A model generated the notes under the pieces. That model was not told the DNA's origin and ran no database searches. It worked only from the letters and a program-made list of their open reading frames with translations. The position numbers were made by a program, and so were the translations under genes. Source: an uncultured Saprospiraceae bacterium (GTDB taxonomy: Bacteria > Bacteroidota > Bacteroidia > Chitinophagales > Saprospiraceae). From it: a stretch of DNA of 5,213 nucleotides. Within the stretch, counting starts at the first letter, position 1, and the number at the start of each line of letters is the position of its first letter. Where the stretch lies: NCBI GenBank assembly GCA_937921525.1, contig CAKZUM010000047.1, positions 1-5,213 on the forward strand, written 5' to 3'. Shown one piece after another: positions 1 to 2,760 of this stretch.

Positions 1-36
1 TACGATTTAAAATGAAGATTTTTTACTTTAGACAAC

Positions 37-68
37 TTGAAAAAATGAGATTTTATCTGGTATAAATG
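37..68 (+). promoter_or_regulatory. Candidate promoter for the rplA leader
   Basis: TTGAAA at 37-42 is followed after 18 bases by TATAAA at 61-66. Read with the Bacteroidota consensus (TTG, 19-21 bases, TAnnTTTG), TTG at 37-39 lies 21 bases before TATAAATG, which matches the TA and the final TG. A second TATAAAGG lies at 87-94. Transcription from here would give a leader of roughly 185 bases before rplA. This is a motif match in AT-rich DNA, with no other support. Confidence 0.4.
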
Positions 69-182
69 AACATTTTTTCAAGGCAGTATAAAGGACAAAA
101 GACCATTTTAAATGTAAAAGTTATTTGTGCGTCGTTCCTTAACACTCTGATAGCTAATTAATATTTCACACACAAGAAGGGA

Positions 183-238
183 GCTTGTTGGATAATCATA
201 AACTTAATGAAGTTCTTGATGTTTCCTGAAAAACAAGC
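183..238 (+). promoter_or_regulatory. Nested stem-loop in the rplA 5' leader
   Basis: GCTTGTT at 183-189 is a perfect complement of AACAAGC at 232-238. Inside it, AACTT at 201-205 pairs with AAGTT at 210-214 around an AATG loop. An alternative fold is possible: CTTG at 215-218 can pair with CAAG at 234-237, which uses the same 3' arm, so the two folds exclude each other. The structure ends 23 bases before the rplA ATG. In many bacteria L1 represses its own operon by binding an mRNA site that resembles its 23S rRNA site, so an L1 site is one reading; I cannot confirm the protein-binding geometry. The rest of 1-261 shows no gene. Confidence 0.35.
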
Positions 239-261
239 GCTATTCACCTCAAATATTTGAC

Positions 262-954
262 ATGGCAAGAATATCAAAAAAACGTAAAGCGGCTGAAGCT
301 TTAGTAGATAGCGAAAAGCTGTATCCACTAAACGAAGCAATGGCATTGGTTAAAAAAGTCAATACCACTAAGTTCGATGCATCAGTTGATTTACACATCC
401 GTTTGGGTATAGATCCAAGAAAAGCGGACCAAGCATTACGTGGAACGGTTTCTTTACCGCACGGTACTGGTAAGAAAAAAACAGTAATGGTTTTTTGTAC
501 ACCAGATAAGGAAGCAGAAGCAAAAGCTGCTGGTGCAGATTATGTAGGCTTAGATGAATTAGTAACCAAAGTACAAGGTGGCTTTACAGATGTTGATGCT
601 GTAGTAGCAATGCCAAGTACGATGGCTAAAGTTGGTCGTTTAGGTCGGGTCTTGGGTCCTCGTGGATTGATGCCTAATCCTAAAACGGGTACGGTTACTA
701 TGAATGTAGGTGACGCTGTATCTGAGATCAAAAAAGGAAAGATTTCTTTCCGAGTTGATAAATATGGAATCATTCATACACCAGTAGGAAAGGTTTCTTT
801 TACCGCAGAGCAATTAACAGATAATGCAAATGAGGTGCTTTCAACTATTATCAAGATGAAGCCTTCTTCTGCAAAAGGAATATACATGAAATCTTTAACC
901 ATGGCTAGTACGATGAGCCCAGGTATTAAGATTGATCCAAAGTCTGTTAAATAA
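262..954 (+). CDS. rplA: 50S ribosomal protein L1 (uL1)
   Basis: L1 binds 23S rRNA and forms the mobile L1 stalk that helps release deacylated tRNA from the E site; in many bacteria it also represses translation of its own mRNA. The protein has 230 residues, the normal bacterial length. It starts MARISKKRKA, a typical basic L1 N-terminus. The family signature is intact at about residues 124-145, including GRLGRVLGPRGLMPNPKTGT. Domain I comprises the N- and C-terminal parts, with domain II inserted in the middle (roughly residues 70-160). The ATG at 262 has no Shine-Dalgarno sequence upstream, as is usual in Bacteroidota. The gene ends with TAA at 952-954, 12 bases before rplJ, so the two are very likely co-transcribed. 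Nothing in the protein looks damaged or unusual. Confidence 0.97.
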   Translation: MARISKKRKAAEALVDSEKLYPLNEAMALVKKVNTTKFDASVDLHIRLGIDPRKADQALRGTVSLPHGTGKKKTVMVFCTPDKEAEAKAAGADYVGLDELVTKVQGGFTDVDAVVAMPSTMAKVGRLGRVLGPRGLMPNPKTGTVTMNVGDAVSEIKKGKISFRVDKYGIIHTPVGKVSFTAEQLTDNANEVLSTIIKMKPSSAKGIYMKSLTMASTMSPGIKIDPKSVK

Positions 955-966
955 CATCTATATAAA

Positions 967-1491
967 ATGACAAAAGCAGAAAAATATACTGCAGTAGAAG
1001 TACTGAAGGAGAAATTTGAGAAATCAAGCTTTTTCTATATTACAGATTCTTCTACAATGACAGTAGAGGAGGTTAATAACTTAAGAAGAAAATTTTACGA
1101 AAGTGGTGTTGAAATGCAAGTTGTTAAAAATACACTTGCTAAAAAAGCCCTTGAGTCTATTTCTGAAACAGGTTATCAAGACCTTTATAGTGCACTGAAA
1201 GGACCCACTGCTATATTATTTACAGAGACAGCTAATTTGCCAGCTAAGGTGATTAAGGAATTTAGAGGAGCGAAAGGAGAGCGACCAATCGTCAAAGCAG
1301 CATATATTGACTCTAGTGTATTTGTAGGAGATGACCAACTAGGCGCATTAGCTAGCCTTAAGTCCAAAGAAGAATTAATTGGAGAAGTTATCGGATTGTT
1401 ACAATCACCAATCAAAAATGTATTGGGATCATTACAATCAGGTGGTAACACGATCTCTGGTCTTCTTAAAGCTTTGGAACAAAGAGGCTAA
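967..1491 (+). CDS. rplJ: 50S ribosomal protein L10 (uL10)
   Basis: L10 anchors the ribosomal stalk: its N-terminal domain binds 23S rRNA next to L11, and its C-terminal helix carries the L7/L12 dimers that recruit translation GTPases. The product has 174 residues, slightly longer than the 165 of E. coli. Residues 1-130 form the globular domain, with the typical VVKNTLAKKAL segment at about 52-62 and KGPTAILF at 78-85. Residues from about 135 to 171 (EELIGEVIGLLQSPIKNVLG and onward) match the L12-binding C-terminal helix. The start is the ATG in TATAAAATG, the same context as at rplL. Two in-frame stops, TAATAA, close the gene. In E. coli L10, as a complex with L12, represses the rplJ mRNA; the 12-base gap from rplA leaves no separate L10 leader here, so any such control would act inside rplA or differ in form. 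Confidence 0.97.
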   Translation: MTKAEKYTAVEVLKEKFEKSSFFYITDSSTMTVEEVNNLRRKFYESGVEMQVVKNTLAKKALESISETGYQDLYSALKGPTAILFTETANLPAKVIKEFRGAKGERPIVKAAYIDSSVFVGDDQLGALASLKSKEELIGEVIGLLQSPIKNVLGSLQSGGNTISGLLKALEQRG

Positions 1492-1500
1492 TAAACTTAG

Positions 1501-1580
1501 AAATTCCAAATATCAAACATCGAATTCCAACTCCTATACAATTAGGCATATTGGAATTGGAATTTTGAATTTTGAGATTT
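1501..1580. repeat. Imperfect palindrome between rplJ and rplL
   Basis: An 80-base inverted repeat fills half of the rplJ-rplL gap. The central perfect arms are AATTCCAA at 1523-1530 and TTGGAATT at 1551-1558; CCTA at 1533-1536 and TAGG at 1543-1546 can pair inside them. The outer arms 1501-1518 and 1563-1580 give 13 Watson-Crick pairs and one G-T pair out of 18. The left arm repeats AATTCCAA twice (1502-1509 and 1523-1530), and the right arm has tandem ATTTTGA (1562-1568 and 1569-1575). The AAATTCCAA style resembles short intergenic palindromes I associate with Bacteroidota genomes; whether it is dispersed elsewhere in this genome cannot be seen here. Confidence 0.6.
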
Positions 1581-1588
1581 AAATTTTG
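1557..1588 (+). promoter_or_regulatory. Candidate promoter for rplL inside the palindrome
   Basis: TTG at 1557-1559 is followed, after 20 bases, by TAAATTTT at 1580-1587 and then G. This is close to the Bacteroidota housekeeping consensus of TTG, 19-21 bases, TAnnTTTG: the -33 element and the spacing fit, and five of six fixed -7 bases match. Transcription would start near 1594, about 60 bases before rplL. A separate promoter would make extra L7/L12 mRNA, which fits the need for several L7/L12 copies per ribosome. Motif evidence only. Confidence 0.35.
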
Positions 1589-1621
1589 AAACGGCTTCCA
1601 CGTTTCAATACCAATTTTTTT
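1586..1621 (+). terminator. Terminator-like hairpin before rplL
   Basis: TTGAAACG at 1586-1593 and CGTTTCAA at 1601-1608 form a perfect 8 bp stem with a seven-base loop (GCTTCCA). A run of seven T follows at 1615-1621, but six bases (TACCAA) separate stem and run, so it is not a textbook intrinsic terminator. It could act as a weak terminator for the rplA-rplJ message, or as a 5' stabilising hairpin on an rplL transcript that begins near 1594. Confidence 0.4.
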
Positions 1622-1652
1622 ATTAAAAAGAAACAATTAAAACGTTTATAAA

Positions 1653-2030
1653 ATGGCAGATTTAAAAGCACTTGCAGATACATTAGTAGGTTTAACAGTA
1701 AAAGAAGTAAGTGAACTTGCAGATATTTTAAAAGAAGAGCACGGTATTGAGCCTGCTGCAGCAGCAGTAGCAATGGCTGCACCAGGTGCAGGCGGCGGCG
1801 GCGAAGCAGCAGATGAGCAAACAGAATTCACAGTAGTATTAACTTCTGCGGGGGCTGGTAAATTGAAAGTAGTAAAAGAAGTAAAGACACTTTTAGGTGT
1901 TGGATTAAAAGATGCTAAAGAAATAGTAGATGGCGCTCCAGCAAACGTAAAAGAAGGTGTTGCTAAGGATGAGGCAGAGAAGATCAAAGCAGCTTTAGAA
2001 GCTGTTGGTGCAAGTGTGGAATTGAAGTAA
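1653..2030 (+). CDS. rplL: 50S ribosomal protein L7/L12 (bL12)
   Basis: L7/L12 forms dimers on the L10 stalk; its C-terminal domain contacts EF-Tu, EF-G, IF2 and RF3 and stimulates GTP hydrolysis. The product has 125 residues, the normal length. The N-terminal dimerisation and L10-binding helices span about residues 1-33. A flexible Ala/Gly-rich hinge lies at about 34-56 and contains four GGC codons in a row (G47-G50, bases 1791-1802). The C-terminal domain, residues 57-125, carries the conserved factor-binding surface with KLKVVKEVK at 70-78 and GLKDAKEIVDGAP at 84-96. The ATG sits in TATAAAATG, matching rplJ, with no Shine-Dalgarno sequence. Unlike the tight rplA-rplJ pair, it lies 161 bases after rplJ, with a promoter candidate in between, so it may be made partly from its own transcript. 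Confidence 0.97.
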   Translation: MADLKALADTLVGLTVKEVSELADILKEEHGIEPAAAAVAMAAPGAGGGGEAADEQTEFTVVLTSAGAGKLKVVKEVKTLLGVGLKDAKEIVDGAPANVKEGVAKDEAEKIKAALEAVGASVELK

Positions 2031-2049
2031 TCTACACTTAGTATAATCG
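2022..2049 (+). promoter_or_regulatory. Possible promoter at the end of rplL
   Basis: A perfect TATAAT at 2042-2047 lies 11 bases after the rplL stop. TTGAAG at 2022-2027 is only 14 bases upstream, short for sigma-70 spacing; in the Bacteroidota reading, TTG at 2022-2024 is 17 bases from TATAATCG, also short. If active, the start site would be near 2055, at the base of the large hairpin. Weak. Confidence 0.2.
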
Positions 2050-2050
2050 T

Positions 2051-2183
2051 CTGTTTTAAGAAACGAAAAAAAAGTTAGTTGATTTTGAAATGAGTTCTTT
2101 TTTAAATGGGTTGAAAACCTATTTAAAAAAGACTCAATTCAAAATCCAAAAAACTAACTTATTTTTCGTCAGTATTAAAACAG
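2051..2183 (+). repeat. Giant imperfect hairpin downstream of rplL
   Basis: Nested arms pair in register from the base to the tip: 2051-2058 with 2176-2183 (8 bp), 2063-2070 with 2162-2169 (8), 2072-2080 with 2152-2160 (9), 2081-2089 with 2138-2146 (9), 2091-2095 with 2132-2136 (5), 2097-2107 with 2121-2131 (11), a G-T pair at 2108/2120, and 2109-2112 with 2116-2119 (4), closed by a GAA loop. That is about 55 pairs in 133 bases, interrupted by small loops, with a five-base bulge at 2147-2151. The base of the stem begins 20 bases after the rplL stop. The T run at 2162-2166 is paired inside the stem, so it is not a classical terminator. A long double-stranded RNA of this kind would be a good RNase III substrate and would protect the rplL 3' end. 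Confidence 0.75.
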
Positions 2184-2189
2184 TATAAA

Positions 2190-2238
2190 AGGGTTGTTTT
2201 GATTAGTTTGACTAATAGCTTACTTTCAAAACAACCCT
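2190..2238 (+). repeat. 12 bp + 5 bp hairpin
   Basis: AGGGTTGTTTTG at 2190-2201 is a perfect complement of CAAAACAACCCT at 2227-2238. Inside, ATTAG at 2202-2206 pairs with CTAAT at 2212-2216 around a TTTGA loop, leaving 2217-2226 unpaired. The stem resembles Bacteroidota terminators, but it is followed by ACTTTAAAATG rather than a T run on the + strand. It begins seven bases after the giant hairpin. Confidence 0.6.
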
Positions 2239-2246
2239 ACTTTAAA

Positions 2247-2313
2247 ATGTCTCCAACTTGAGATCCGTTTAAGTAAGAAAGCAGTAGACATCATTTGAGT
2301 GGATGAACCACTT
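2247..2313 (+). repeat. Two small adjacent stem-loops
   Basis: ATGTCT at 2247-2252 pairs with AGACAT at 2286-2291, enclosing ACTTGA at 2256-2261 with TTAAGT at 2269-2274 (one G-T pair). Next, AGTGG at 2298-2302 pairs with CCACT at 2308-2312 around an ATGAA loop. Stems this short occur by chance in AT-rich DNA, so their value comes only from their place in the row of hairpins. Confidence 0.3.
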
Positions 2314-2348
2314 GTAACTTTAACTATTTCTAAATTGATTTATGCCAA

Positions 2349-2410
2349 AAGGCTTAGTCTATTCTTAAGATAGTTTTTAAGGCTTAGAGAGTATCATACC
2401 TTCTAGGCCT
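2349..2410 (+). repeat. Direct repeat with competing hairpin partner
   Basis: AAGGCTTAG occurs at 2349-2357 and again at 2379-2387. The second copy can pair with the segment 2401-2410: AGGCTTAGAG at 2380-2389 against TTCTAGGCCT, ten pairs of which two are G-T. The first copy can pair with the core of the same 3' arm (CTAGGCCT, 2403-2410), so the two pairings exclude each other. This is the kind of geometry used by attenuators and switches, but the stem is modest. Confidence 0.35.
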
Positions 2411-2556
2411 ATTGTTGTCTCATTGCTATTCTTTATGGAAGCGGAACTTTGGAAGACTTTGGTTGGTTAGTAGATGATCCATCCAATATTAAAAGAAATG
2501 GAATCGGTAACGCTGTTCTACTTTCTTTTAATCAACTAAGACAAAAAGGACTATAG
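2407..2556 (+). pseudogene. Possible gene remnant, 49 open codons without a start
   Basis: The frame is open from just after TAG (2404-2406) to TAG at 2554-2556 and reads AYCCLIAILYGSGTLEDFGW and on to FNQLRQKGL at the end. The residue mix and codon choice look like the neighbouring genes. There is no ATG in frame; TTG at 2449 is the only plausible alternative start. Upstream the same frame has stops at 2296, 2371 and 2404. I do not recognise a family. The open stretch overlaps an 11 bp perfect inverted repeat (2488-2532), and its stop codon lies within the 2554 hairpin, so a chance open frame in structured RNA is equally likely. Confidence 0.18.
2488..2532 (+). repeat. 11 bp perfect stem-loop
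   Basis: ATTAAAAGAAA at 2488-2498 is a perfect complement of TTTCTTTTAAT at 2522-2532, with a 23-base loop. TTAGT at 2467-2471 and ACTAA at 2535-2539 could extend it outward across an internal loop. The stem is AT-only except for one G-C pair. The loop (2499-2521) is richer in G and C than its surroundings. Confidence 0.5.
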
Positions 2557-2576
2557 AGGAAAGCCTCTAATTTTTT
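2554..2576 (+). terminator. Intrinsic terminator or attenuator before rpoB
   Basis: TAGAGG at 2554-2559 pairs with CCTCTA at 2564-2569 around an AAAG tetraloop; one A and then six T (2571-2576) follow. This has the compact shape of a rho-independent terminator, though the stem has only 6 bp. It lies about 185 bases before the rpoB ATG. A weak terminator here would lower rpoB expression relative to rplL, comparable in logic to the E. coli rplL-rpoB attenuator. It could also close a small transcript made from the spacer. Confidence 0.5.
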
Positions 2577-2597
2577 AATAGCGTTTAATGTAGGCGT

Positions 2598-2741
2598 GTA
2601 CGTTCTTCACCAATAATCCAACTATCGGACGGGAAGAACTACTTTAATGCAATATGTAGTGATTCTTTCAATAATGCAAAATTCCAGCCATTATTTAGTG
2701 AATTTTCTTTGAAAGAATAACTTTCTATTTTCTACATTAAA
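2598..2741 (+). promoter_or_regulatory. Two abutting stem-loops in the rpoB leader
   Basis: The first stem pairs GTA (2598-2600) plus GTTCTTC (2602-2608) with GAAGAAC (2633-2639) plus TAC (2640-2642), ten pairs with one bulged C. The second starts at the next base: TTTA 2643-2646 with 2738-2741, ATGTAG 2654-2659 with CTACAT 2732-2737, ATTCTTTCA 2662-2670 with TGAAAGAAT 2710-2718, and AAAATTC 2678-2684 with GAATTTT 2700-2706. It ends 20 bases before the rpoB ATG, leaving the start region single-stranded. The order and nesting of the arms support a real fold; its role is unknown. Confidence 0.45.
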
Positions 2742-2760
2742 CCATATAAACAGGTGTTCA

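Larger units (their letters stand above)
2031..2760 (+). other. 730-base structured rplL-rpoB intergenic region
   Basis: No convincing gene lies here. Reading the + strand as RNA, most of the stretch can be divided into consecutive stem-loops: 2051-2183, 2190-2238, 2247-2291, 2297-2313, 2380-2410, 2488-2532, 2554-2569, 2598-2642 and 2643-2741. Several have perfect stems of 9-12 bp with short loops. The region lies between two essential genes that are normally co-transcribed, where E. coli has a shorter spacer with a partial terminator and an RNase III site. I do not recognise it as a known RNA family. It could be a long rpoB leader, a separately processed small RNA, or a place where palindromic elements have inserted. 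Confidence 0.6.

Noticed and set aside
158..346. A 62-codon reverse-strand open frame overlapping the start of rplA.
   Set aside because: It overlaps a certain gene in antisense, has no recognisable protein features and no promoter candidate.
1379..1582. A + strand 67-codon open frame over the end of rplJ and into the palindrome.
   Set aside because: It is out of frame with rplJ, and its second half simply translates the palindrome repeats.
1791..1802. (GGC)4 as a microsatellite repeat.
   Set aside because: It encodes the normal Gly-rich hinge of L7/L12.
1579..1987. Long reverse-strand open frames across rplL.
   Set aside because: They are shadows of rplL: its Ala/Gly-rich codons leave few stops on the other strand, and the translations are low-complexity Leu- or Ala/Ser/Pro-rich.
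2556..2565. GAGGAAAGCC resembles the conserved GAGGAAAGUC block of RNase P RNA.
   Set aside because: No other RNase P conserved block (such as ACAGAAGGGGGCUUA) is seen nearby, and the bases are explained by a 6 bp hairpin with an AAAG loop and a T run.
2752..2756. AGGTG four bases before the rpoB ATG as a Shine-Dalgarno site.
   Set aside because: The other three genes have none, spacing is short, and Bacteroidota do not generally rely on this signal; kept only as a remark.
2031..2760. tRNA, CRISPR array or insertion sequence in the spacer.
   Set aside because: No cloverleaf with a TTCRA loop and acceptor stem, no regularly spaced repeats and no transposase reading frame can be found.
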